A stretch of 64,000 nucleotides of DNA from Pseudosulfitobacter pseudonitzschiae (lineage in GTDB: Bacteria; Pseudomonadota; Alphaproteobacteria; Rhodobacterales; Rhodobacteraceae). A program made the position numbers and the translations under genes. How positions within the stretch are numbered: the first letter of the stretch is position 1; every line of letters begins with the position of its first letter. The DNA is taken from the NCBI RefSeq assembly GCF_900129395.1, contig NZ_FQVP01000014.1:1-64000 (forward strand), written 5' to 3'. Of this stretch, positions 26,673 to 33,519 are shown piece after piece. Under the pieces are notes generated by a model, which was not told where the DNA came from, ran no database searches, and worked only from the letters and a program-made list of their open reading frames with translations.

Positions 26673-27554
26673 ATGGAAAGACTGCTCATATCACCGGACC
26701 GGATACCCGAATGGATTCCCGGCACGACTACGTTGGACAGTTCCGGGTGCAACTGGAACGGCATTACCCTGAAGGGCTATCGTTATGAGCGACAAGACGC
26801 GGCAATTCCCCCCATGCGCGACTATATGATTGTTGCATATGATGGCGCGCCAACCACTATGCGCCGCACGAGTGGCGGCCCATGGCAAAGCGCGCGCGTA
26901 GAGAAAGGTAGGATTTCCTTGCTCACGCGTGCAGAGGAATCCACTTGGAGTTGGTCCGAGCCTATCACGGTTAGACACGTCTATCTCAATCACAGCGAAC
27001 TCGAAAACACGGCCCTTTCGGTCTTTGATCGTGACCCGAAGTCCATTGAGATCAATGATTGGCTATCTGCGAAGGACCCCTGTATCCTGAACTGCATCCA
27101 ATTGCTAGAGAATGAGCTAAAGAACGGTGGAATCGGCCAGAGATTGATCATCGACGCCCTGCGCAGCCAGATCGCCGTTCACCTTCTGCGTCAGTACGCC
27201 AAGGTCTCTTTGACCAGCGACGCAAACTCGAACTTCAGCCCTGCTCAAAGGCAGAGAATCATCGATCTCGTTGAAAGCTGCTTAGGTGAAAACCTCAGTC
27301 TGGAAGACATGGCCGCATCTATCGGTTTCAGCCAGTTTCACTTTTCGCGTCAGTTCAAGGCGGAGTTTGGGTTGGCACCGTATGCATATGTTTTGCGCAA
27401 GCGAATATCGAAGGCCCAGGAGATGCTGAGAAAGGGTAATGCCCCCCTGAAAGTGGTCGCGCTTGACTGCGGTTTTGCAGATCAGAGTCATTTTAGTCGA
27501 ACTTTTCGAAAAATGACAGGCGCGACCCCCGCCGAATTCCGGCGCATGGCATAA
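26673..27554 (+). CDS. AraC-family transcriptional activator
   Basis: The 293-residue protein has a C-terminal double HTH (LSLEDMAASIGFSQFHFSRQFKAEFG and the second helix pair ending VVALDCGFADQSHFSRTFRKMTGATPAEFRR). The N-terminal half is a poorly conserved sensor. AGGGAGG precedes ATG 26673; the GTG at 26649 is less likely. Located at the end of the pathway operon, it is a candidate activator comparable in role to ChnR of cyclohexanone degraders. The ligand is unknown. Confidence 0.87.
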   Translation: MERLLISPDRIPEWIPGTTTLDSSGCNWNGITLKGYRYERQDAAIPPMRDYMIVAYDGAPTTMRRTSGGPWQSARVEKGRISLLTRAEESTWSWSEPITVRHVYLNHSELENTALSVFDRDPKSIEINDWLSAKDPCILNCIQLLENELKNGGIGQRLIIDALRSQIAVHLLRQYAKVSLTSDANSNFSPAQRQRIIDLVESCLGENLSLEDMAASIGFSQFHFSRQFKAEFGLAPYAYVLRKRISKAQEMLRKGNAPLKVVALDCGFADQSHFSRTFRKMTGATPAEFRRMA

Positions 27555-27627
27555 TGACCGGAAAACTATTCCTTCCTATCGCTGTCACGCACCAGAGACA
27601 AAGAAATGTTGAGCCCGTAACGCTGCA

Positions 27628-28086
27628 ATGAATGTACCAGAAACAGAATTTAAACCACGATTTGCCTTCGAACGCAGGATTTTCTTTGGCGACTGTGACC
27701 AGCTGGGAATCGCCTTTACTGGCCGGATTACGAATTTCGCGCTGGAAGCGATCGAGACTTTCTGGGACGATTTGCTTTCAGGCCGGGGCTGGCTTTTTCT
27801 ACTCACGGAAAGAAACACGGCCATGCCTTTTGTCTCTATGGACCTACAATTCCATGCGCCGGTGAAAGCAGGCGCGAACCTAGCATGCGAGGTCTATGTG
27901 GTCCATGTCGGGGAAAGTTCAGTTGGTCTAAAAGTTGTCGGCCGTCAGCATGACTTGATTTGCTTCGAATGCGAAACGAAGTCAGTTTTCCGAGATGCTT
28001 CAACATTTGGTAAAGTCAAAATTGAAAGCTCAATTCGGCAGATTTTGCTCGCGGAAGTGGGTTCGGAAAATCAAACAGTGAGCTAG
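27628..28086 (+). CDS. Hotdog-fold thioesterase, 4HBT type
   Basis: The 152-residue protein has the 4-hydroxybenzoyl-CoA thioesterase pattern: FFGDCDQLGIAFTGRITNF with the catalytic Asp and the helix EAIETFWDDLL. Such enzymes hydrolyse acyl-CoA thioesters. Its position next to the CoA-dependent adipate genes suggests release of stalled CoA esters. It starts 73 bases after araC on the same strand. Substrate unknown. An 8-bp hairpin without a T-tract lies just behind it (28093-28115) and may mark the end of the unit. Confidence 0.72.
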   Translation: MNVPETEFKPRFAFERRIFFGDCDQLGIAFTGRITNFALEAIETFWDDLLSGRGWLFLLTERNTAMPFVSMDLQFHAPVKAGANLACEVYVVHVGESSVGLKVVGRQHDLICFECETKSVFRDASTFGKVKIESSIRQILLAEVGSENQTVS

Positions 28087-28165
28087 GCCTGTAGGCTTTG
28101 GAGACAGCAAAGCCTGTGCAAAACGATCTCATGTAAGGGAACACAAGAAAAAGCCAGAGAAAGGG

Positions 28166-28184
28166 AAGCCCGGGTGCCGGGCTT
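28166..28184 (+). repeat. Hairpin in the leader of the ParB-like gene
   Basis: Arms AAGCCCGG and CCGGGCTT flank GTG, with purine-rich GAAAG/GAGAGAG on either side. A similar hairpin with GAGAGA flanks (33445-33465) precedes the strawberry-notch gene, at 52-55 bases from each start. A leader or boundary element of backbone genes is likely. Confidence 0.45.
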
Positions 28185-28235
28185 GAAAGGATAGAGAGAG
28201 GCTCTTCCGGGTCCGGCGTGACAAGGACCCTGACC

Positions 28236-30407
28236 ATGGCCAAGACCACAACCCGCCCGAAACCCGCCACTGCGAAGAAAACCGAAGCCACTGAGTTGTC
28301 CGTGCCTGGCGGCGGGACCGACATCCGGATGATCCCGCTCGACCAGTTGGAGCCGAGCCCGCTCAACGTTCGAAAAGTTGCGGCCAGCGCCAGCGACGAT
28401 GCTGAGCTCCTCGTCAGTATCCGCGAGACCGGAATTAAACAGAATCTGGTGGTTCATGCGCTGTCAGAGACACGTTTTGCAGTCGATGCCGGCGGTCGTC
28501 GCCTCAAGGCGCTGAAGCAGCTCGCTGAGGACAGCGTCATCCCCGCCGATCACCCCGTGCCCTGCCTCGTCGATGATAAGCGCAACGCCATCCTTACTTC
28601 TGCAACTGAAAACCTCCAGCGCGCGGCGATGCACCCCGCCGACCAGTTCGAGGCTTTTGAGGCGATGATCGCCGAGGGCCGCAGCGAAGACGAGATCGCG
28701 CTCAAATTCGGCGTCTCCGTCGACCTGGTGCGCCGCCGCCTCAAACTCGCCCGTGTCGCGCCCGAGATCATCGAGCAGTTCCGCGCGGGTGATCTGACCC
28801 TTGAATGCGTGATGGCTTTCACACTGACCGACGACCATGATCGCCAGCTGGCGGTCTGGAACGCAGTGAAGGGCGGCTATCACATCCATCCGCAAAGCAT
28901 CAAACGCCATCTTACCGAGACCGCCCATTCGGCGAACTCGGCCATCGGGCGCTTTGTCGGCATTGAGGCCTATGAGGCGGCGGGTGGTGTTCTGCTGCGC
29001 GATCTCTTCGACGACCGCGCCAGCGCCCATATGGAGAACCCCGAACTCCTAGAGCGTCTCGCCATCGAAAAGCTGCAGGCTGCGGCGAAAACCTTCGAGG
29101 GAACGTGGAAATGGGTCGAGGTGCATCTCTCGGTGGATTACGGCGCGTTTCGCAGCTTCGGGCGGGTCTATCCGCAGGACATCGACCCCGATCCGGACCT
29201 GCTCACCGAAGAAGAACGTCTCATTGCGCGCGAGGAAGAACTGGCGGCGAAGAATGACGGCGAGGACTGGACGGACGCGGAGACGGAAGAATATTATGCC
29301 ATCGAGCCGCGCCTGCGCGAGATCGAGGCCCTGCAACGCGAACGGCAGCCTTACGCGGACGAAGATCGTGCCATCGCGGGCGTGGTTCTGACCATCGGTC
29401 ATGACGGCGCGCTGCGTGTCGAGAAAGGCCTCGTGCGGCCAGAAGATATCCCCGCTGCGGTCGTCCCGAGCGAAAATAGTGCTGACGCGGGTGATGCCCC
29501 GTCTCCTGTCCGCCCGAACGTGACGCCGCCAACCTCCTCGACACCGGTGCCCACCTCCGACCCGGCCGCGACCTTGCGCAAGGCGAACGGGATTTCGGCG
29601 AGCCTCGCCGACGATCTGCGCGCGACGCGTCAGCATATCCTTCGGGCGCATCTGGCGGCGGATTTCGAGGTGGCGTTCGATGCGATGCTCTACGCGCTCT
29701 GCGAGCAGGCTCTGGGGCGGTCCTACAACAACGAGGCGCTCGATATCTCGATCCGGCCCTTCCAGGCGCAGAACCGCGAGGTGCTGCATTCGGATACTGT
29801 TGCCCAGAAGATGCTCGAGGCGCTGGAGCAGGGCCTCGCCACCGACTGGATTACGCTGGAGAAGCCCGAAAACTTCCGGGCGATGTCGGCGCTGCCCATT
29901 GCCGCCAAGCAGGCGCTTTTCGCCTGGGCGACGGGTCTGGCAGTCAAGCCGCAGCTTTCCTCCGACAATCGCCCCTCCCCGATCATCGAGGAGATCGGCG
30001 CGCGTCTTGACGTCGATGTGGCGGCCTGCTGGCGCCCGACTGCTCAGAATTACTGGGGTCGGGTCAACAAGGGGCATGCGGTCGCTACCGCGCGCAAGCT
30101 CATTGGCGACGATTACGCCGAAGATCGCAATCGCGAGCGTAAGGGCGATATCGCGGCCGCGATGGAGCGGGCCTTCGCGGAAACGGCCGGCGAGACGGAA
30201 GGGTTCGACGCCGCAACGGTTGTCAGGACGACGCGCTGGCTGCCCGACGGGATGGTGTTTGCCGGTGCGGCGGAGGCTGTTGCCGACATGGCAGGCGAAG
30301 CGCCGGAGACCGAGGAGGGGGATGTGTCCGCCGAAGATTCTCTGAGCGACGCCGAGAGCGATGAACCGTCGTCCTTGCCCGCCTTCCTCAGCGAGGATGC
30401 GGCTTGA
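28236..30407 (+). CDS. Large ParB/Spo0J-like protein of alphaproteobacterial plasmids
   Basis: The 723-residue protein has an N-terminal ParB domain: IPLDQLEPSPLNVRK, the GGRRLKALKQL box, ENLQRAAMHPADQFEAFEAM and a HTH (SEDEIALKFGVSVDLVRRRLKLA). The long remainder is acidic, with helical stretches and a Pro/Thr-rich linker near residue 430. It differs from RepB (45922-46893) in size and is not paired with a ParA gene, so a regulatory or DNA-protective role is likelier than partition. AAGGA precedes ATG 28236; a GTG six codons earlier is the alternative. Confidence 0.82.
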   Translation: MAKTTTRPKPATAKKTEATELSVPGGGTDIRMIPLDQLEPSPLNVRKVAASASDDAELLVSIRETGIKQNLVVHALSETRFAVDAGGRRLKALKQLAEDSVIPADHPVPCLVDDKRNAILTSATENLQRAAMHPADQFEAFEAMIAEGRSEDEIALKFGVSVDLVRRRLKLARVAPEIIEQFRAGDLTLECVMAFTLTDDHDRQLAVWNAVKGGYHIHPQSIKRHLTETAHSANSAIGRFVGIEAYEAAGGVLLRDLFDDRASAHMENPELLERLAIEKLQAAAKTFEGTWKWVEVHLSVDYGAFRSFGRVYPQDIDPDPDLLTEEERLIAREEELAAKNDGEDWTDAETEEYYAIEPRLREIEALQRERQPYADEDRAIAGVVLTIGHDGALRVEKGLVRPEDIPAAVVPSENSADAGDAPSPVRPNVTPPTSSTPVPTSDPAATLRKANGISASLADDLRATRQHILRAHLAADFEVAFDAMLYALCEQALGRSYNNEALDISIRPFQAQNREVLHSDTVAQKMLEALEQGLATDWITLEKPENFRAMSALPIAAKQALFAWATGLAVKPQLSSDNRPSPIIEEIGARLDVDVAACWRPTAQNYWGRVNKGHAVATARKLIGDDYAEDRNRERKGDIAAAMERAFAETAGETEGFDAATVVRTTRWLPDGMVFAGAAEAVADMAGEAPETEEGDVSAEDSLSDAESDEPSSLPAFLSEDAA

Positions 30408-30443
30408 CGAGCCGCACGCTGACCTGATCACGACATGAGCCTT

Positions 30444-30470
30444 GGGCCGTCCTCACATCGAGGGCGGCCC
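30444..30470 (+). terminator. Hairpin, terminator-like, after the ParB-like gene
   Basis: Arms GGGCCGTCCTC and GAGGGCGGCCC form an 11-bp stem (one G-T pair) with a 5-base loop, followed by TTTCC. It lies 37 bases past the stop codon. The same layout (11-bp stem, 5-base loop, TTTC) recurs at 30941-30967 and both share the sequence that follows. Confidence 0.55.
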
Positions 30471-30533
30471 TTTCCGGCTGACGGGTTACCAACAGCCGAT
30501 ATCGGATCGGCGGGCCCGTCCCGGAGATATCCC

Positions 30534-30914
30534 ATGACCACCACACTTGACCTCGATCCCGTTAAGGAAGCCGCACTCGTCGCTTCGCAGAATGACGCCT
30601 TTCGTCGCTCTATCCTTGGCAATATCCTCGTCACCGATGCCCCGCAGGGCCAGTTCGTGATGACCCGTGGCGTTGCAGCGCTTGGGCCCGATGCCCAGCT
30701 TGCTCTCACCCGCAGCGTGGCTTCATTTGACGCGTTCAACGCTGACAGCGACCCGCAAGGATGGCACGAGATGGGCGTCATCGACCTCGACGGCACGAAG
30801 GTCTGGTTCAAGATCGACCTGTACGACGTCGACTACACCTATGGCTCGCCTGAGCCCTCCGATCCTGATCAGACGCGCCGGGTCCTGACCCTGCTTCTGC
30901 CGTCGGAATACTGA
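30534..30914 (+). CDS. DUF3768 family protein
   Basis: The 126-residue cytoplasmic protein shows DUF3768 wording: NDAFRRSILGN, VMTRGVAALG, SVASFDAFNADSDPQGWHEMG, VWFKIDLYDVDY, GSPEPSDPDQTRRVLTLLLPSEY. Function is unknown; it is common in alphaproteobacterial accessory DNA. GGAG before ATG 30534 sets the start; the in-frame region upstream belongs to the hairpin leader. It is flanked by terminator-like hairpins, so it is probably monocistronic. Confidence 0.8.
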   Translation: MTTTLDLDPVKEAALVASQNDAFRRSILGNILVTDAPQGQFVMTRGVAALGPDAQLALTRSVASFDAFNADSDPQGWHEMGVIDLDGTKVWFKIDLYDVDYTYGSPEPSDPDQTRRVLTLLLPSEY

Positions 30915-30940
30915 CGCCCCTTTTTCACCGACATCGCCAC

Positions 30941-30967
30941 GGATCGCCCTTGCACAAAGGGCGGTCC
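30941..30967 (+). terminator. Hairpin, terminator-like, after the DUF3768 gene
   Basis: Arms GGATCGCCCTT and AAGGGCGGTCC pair over 11 positions (one G-T) around a 5-base loop, followed by TTTCG. It sits 27 bases past the stop codon. Confidence 0.6.
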
Positions 30968-31030
30968 TTTCGGGCTGGCGGGTTCCAAGGGGCGCGATGA
31001 TCGTGTCCGGCCTGCCGCAGGAGACCAGAG

Positions 31031-31327
31031 ATGGCCAAGACACTCGACTACCAGATCACCCTCTATCCCGCACATCGCGATGGCGCCTTCGTCGTCACCC
31101 AGTTCCAGATGCTGGCGAACTACCCCGAAAAGCGCATCGAGGCCGCGGGCATGGATGATCTGATCGACCAAGTGACGCAGTTCGCGATGGAGCACGGCGA
31201 GAGCTGCAGCGCCTCGGTGCGCTGCCTCGCTCCGCGCAAACCGCCGGGGTTCAAGCGCGCGACCGAGAATTTGTATTTCAACCTGGTTGACCGGACGGCT
31301 GAGAAACGCGGCGACGCTGCGGCCTGA
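31031..31327 (+). CDS. Small hypothetical protein of the plasmid backbone
   Basis: This 98-residue soluble protein (MAKTLDYQITLYPAHRDGAF) follows a good ribosome-binding site (GCAGGAGACC). No membrane segment or known motif is seen. It lies in a run of small co-directional genes, each separated by 80-120 bases with hairpins, and has backbone-like codon use. No function is proposed. Confidence 0.6.
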   Translation: MAKTLDYQITLYPAHRDGAFVVTQFQMLANYPEKRIEAAGMDDLIDQVTQFAMEHGESCSASVRCLAPRKPPGFKRATENLYFNLVDRTAEKRGDAAA

Positions 31328-31407
31328 AGCCCCCCAAAGGAAACCTCCGGGGCGCGGCCTGCAAGACGGTCGCCCTCACCCTCCCTCAATTCCAAAGGAC
31401 CGAAGAT

Positions 31408-31791
31408 ATGACACAAGCAAATGATTTCTACGCGCAGATGCTCGAAGCCCAGAGACGGGCAGCCGAACAGCGGGTCGAGACCCGCGCAGCCCTTCTCACC
31501 GAACTGCGCGGCCTCGGCGTGACCGGCCTCGACGTGCAATATGAAGGCTATGGCGATTCCGGCAATGTCGAGGAGGTCGTCGTGACGCCTGACACGATTA
31601 CCCTGACAGAAGAGCTGCGGCGACGGGTCGAAGATTTCGGCTGGGACTTTGCCTATGCGCTGAGCCCTGGCTTCGAAAACAACGAGGGCGGCTATGGCGA
31701 ATTGACCTGGGCGCTCGAGACGGACAAGATCGATGTCAGCCACTCGAACCGCTTCATCGAGACCGACACCACAGAACATGAGGGGCTCTGA
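31408..31791 (+). CDS. Hypothetical protein, DUF6878-like
   Basis: The 127-residue acidic protein has an N-terminal helical segment rich in Arg/Glu (MLEAQRRAAEQRVETRAALLTEL) and then an alpha/beta-type region with VTGLDVQYEGYGDSGNVE and GGYGELTWALETDKIDVSHS. This pattern is familiar from conserved plasmid and phage proteins grouped as DUF6878. AAAGGA precedes the start. It is two bases from the next gene, so the two are cotranscribed. Confidence 0.62.
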   Translation: MTQANDFYAQMLEAQRRAAEQRVETRAALLTELRGLGVTGLDVQYEGYGDSGNVEEVVVTPDTITLTEELRRRVEDFGWDFAYALSPGFENNEGGYGELTWALETDKIDVSHSNRFIETDTTEHEGL

Positions 31792-31792
31792 C

Positions 31793-32269
31793 ATGGCACA
31801 TCCTCTCCACCACGCCGAAAGCTCGGCCCGTAGATTTGGCGGTGTTCCAGATGATTACCAACATGTGCATGACTGGTTTGACTCATCTAAAGAGCACCTA
31901 GGTCTCTTTGTTCACAGAGCCCAAAAACATCATACGGTCGGGATCTATGATGCCGAGCGGGTGTTCGGTCGCAGCCTGATCAACAGCGCGGGCCGGGTCG
32001 TTCCGATCCGCTGGATCGGCGAGCAGCATGTGCGCGAAGACTGCCAGGGGCGTATCCCGTCACTGGCTGACTGGCTCGGACGCATACAACCCGAACCGTG
32101 GATGGCCAATGGCCGGATCGACAACGACCCGACGCAGATCGGCAGCGATCCGCGTGCGGCCTGGGTCCAGGCGGTTGCGGGTCACCAGACCATTCTTGGC
32201 TTTGAGGATTGGCTTCTCAAGGTCTCTGTCGAGCACGTCCAGCATCGCCAGAATCGCGCCGCCGCCTGA
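31793..32269 (+). CDS. Hypothetical protein, DUF6915-like
   Basis: The 158-residue protein (MAHPLHHAESSARRFGG) has His-rich stretches (VHRAQKHHTVGIYDAERVFG) and a central IRWIGEQHVREDCQGRIPSL, as in conserved hypothetical phage/plasmid proteins. ATG 31793 lies one base past the upstream stop; an in-frame ATG at 31733 lies inside that gene and is rejected. No catalytic motif can be named. Confidence 0.65.
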   Translation: MAHPLHHAESSARRFGGVPDDYQHVHDWFDSSKEHLGLFVHRAQKHHTVGIYDAERVFGRSLINSAGRVVPIRWIGEQHVREDCQGRIPSLADWLGRIQPEPWMANGRIDNDPTQIGSDPRAAWVQAVAGHQTILGFEDWLLKVSVEHVQHRQNRAAA

Positions 32270-32311
32270 TCCGCCGGGCGGCAAACTCACCAACCATCTG
32301 ATCCCATCCAG

Positions 32312-32350
32312 ATCGACCCGCCTGCGCCACAACCGGCTTGGCGGGTCGAT
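32312..32350 (+). terminator. Hairpin between DUF6915-like and next gene
   Basis: Perfect 11-bp arms ATCGACCCGCC and GGCGGGTCGAT flank a 17-base loop, followed by TGCGTTTCG. The weak T content makes termination uncertain; it may instead be a leader hairpin for the gene at 32369. Confidence 0.45.
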
Positions 32351-32368
32351 TGCGTTTCGAGAAAGGAC

Positions 32369-33004
32369 ATGGACATGCAAGATCCCGTCTACGAGGAGGT
32401 CCACCAGGGCCACACGATCAAGATCTACCACGACCCCGACGCTGAGGACCCACGAGAGTGGTGCAACCTCGGTACGCTGATCTGCTGGCACCGCCGCTAT
32501 CGGCTGGGTGACAGCCATCAGTACGACAGCCCTGAGGCGTTCCTGCGCGATCTTGCGGGCGTCTCGGATCAGAGCGATCTCTCGATGGATCGTCTGCGGG
32601 ACCGCGCCGAGCGGAAGGCAATCATTCTGCCTGTGTTTCTCTATGACCATTCCGGTCTCGCGATGAACACCGTCGGGTTCCACTGCCCGTGGGATTCTGG
32701 GCAGGTCGGTTACGTCTACGTGACGCTCGAAGCGGTCCGAAAGGAATTCGGTGTAAAACGCGTGACCAAGGCCCTGCGCGAACAGGCTGTAGACATCTTA
32801 CGTGGTGAGACCGCCGACTACGATTCTTACCTTGGTGGGCGTGTCTATGGTTACATCGTCGAACAGGGTGGCGAGGAGATCGACGCTTGCTGGGGGTTTG
32901 TTGGCGCCTATGAGACGCATTGTTTGCCGGAGGCGCGGAATGCCGTTCCTCGGTCCGATCCCCATGCGCCACCCGCGACCGGTGCATTGACCGCATATCC
33001 ATAG
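32369..33004 (+). CDS. Conserved hypothetical protein of phages and plasmids
   Basis: The 211-residue protein has the recognisable N-terminal pattern IKIYHDPDAEDPREWCNLGTLICWHRRYRLGD (residues about 17-48), then LPVFLYDHSGLAMNT, PWDSGQVGYVYVT and ETADYDSYLGGRVYGYIVE. This combination is common in phage and plasmid ORFs of unknown function. AAAGGACAT precedes the start. The C-terminal 20 residues are Pro/Ala-rich and may vary. Confidence 0.7.
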   Translation: MDMQDPVYEEVHQGHTIKIYHDPDAEDPREWCNLGTLICWHRRYRLGDSHQYDSPEAFLRDLAGVSDQSDLSMDRLRDRAERKAIILPVFLYDHSGLAMNTVGFHCPWDSGQVGYVYVTLEAVRKEFGVKRVTKALREQAVDILRGETADYDSYLGGRVYGYIVEQGGEEIDACWGFVGAYETHCLPEARNAVPRSDPHAPPATGALTAYP

Positions 33005-33172
33005 AATAACTCGCCGCCACACACCGGAACTATGGGCAGCACCCGATCGCGGACATGCATTGCTGCATTGCAGAAAAGTCATAGCCCGCCCATTGTGCGA
33101 CTGCAGCATTGCTCCTATGTTCGCTCTTGTGATCGGTTCTCTCCTCCTCCCTGAGCCGATCCGGAATAATCG

Positions 33173-33202
33173 GCGGCATCCACCTCCTCCCGGATGTCGC
33201 CT
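33173..33202 (+). terminator. Rho-independent terminator
   Basis: Arms GGCGGCATCC and GGATGTCGCC pair over 10 positions (one G-T) around a pyrimidine loop and are followed by TTTTTATT on the plus strand. It lies 170 bases past the nearest upstream stop codon. Confidence 0.8.
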
Positions 33203-33444
33203 TTTTATTTGCAGATCCCCATTCTGAGCTCTTGCGATTTCTCCTCGTTGACCATTCGGTCCCCGAGCTTGCTGTGTGTCGGGTCCGTTTCGCTGGAGGT
33301 GCCCAAAATGCAGGCACGGCCGTGTCCCAGCAGCCTGGCATGGGTTTGCGCGACAACGCCCACAGCGTCATCCCCAGATTTTGTGGATAAGTTTTCGCTG
33401 CCAAGACTTCAGTTTTCGAGGCCATGAAAGAGTGAGAGACAGGG

Positions 33445-33465
33445 CGGGAGGGGTGACCCCTCCCG
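33445..33465 (+). repeat. Hairpin in the leader of the strawberry-notch gene
   Basis: Perfect arms CGGGAGGGGT and ACCCCTCCCG flank a single G; GTGAGAGA occurs on both sides (33432 and 33467). The distance to the start codon is 55 bases. It resembles the hairpin before the ParB-like gene. Confidence 0.5.
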
Positions 33466-33519
33466 GGTGAGAGAGTGCACGCGGGGCTCGGGGCCAACCC
33501 TCAACCCCGGAGATTGCCG

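Larger units (their letters stand above)
33005..33519. other. Gene-poor region before the strawberry-notch gene
   Basis: No supported coding sequence lies here. It contains a terminator (33173-33202), a purine-flanked hairpin (33445-33465), a TGTGGATAAG string near 33370 that resembles a DnaA/initiator-type sequence, and short CTGCA/TGCAG palindromes near 33060-33110. A minus-strand open frame across 33030-33497 has no start signal and looks accidental. The 170 bases between the last stop and the terminator could hold a small RNA. Confidence 0.5.

Noticed and set aside
28093-28115. Terminator behind the thioesterase gene
   Set aside because: The 8-bp stem AGGCTTTG/CAAAGCCT has no T-tract on either side, so it is mentioned only under the thioesterase.
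29049-30431. A 460-codon minus-strand open frame across the ParB-like gene
   Set aside because: Antisense to a gene with clear ParB motifs; no domain in the reverse product.
33030-33497. A 155-codon minus-strand open frame in the gap before the strawberry-notch gene
   Set aside because: No ribosome site, no known domain, and it crosses a good terminator and a hairpin.
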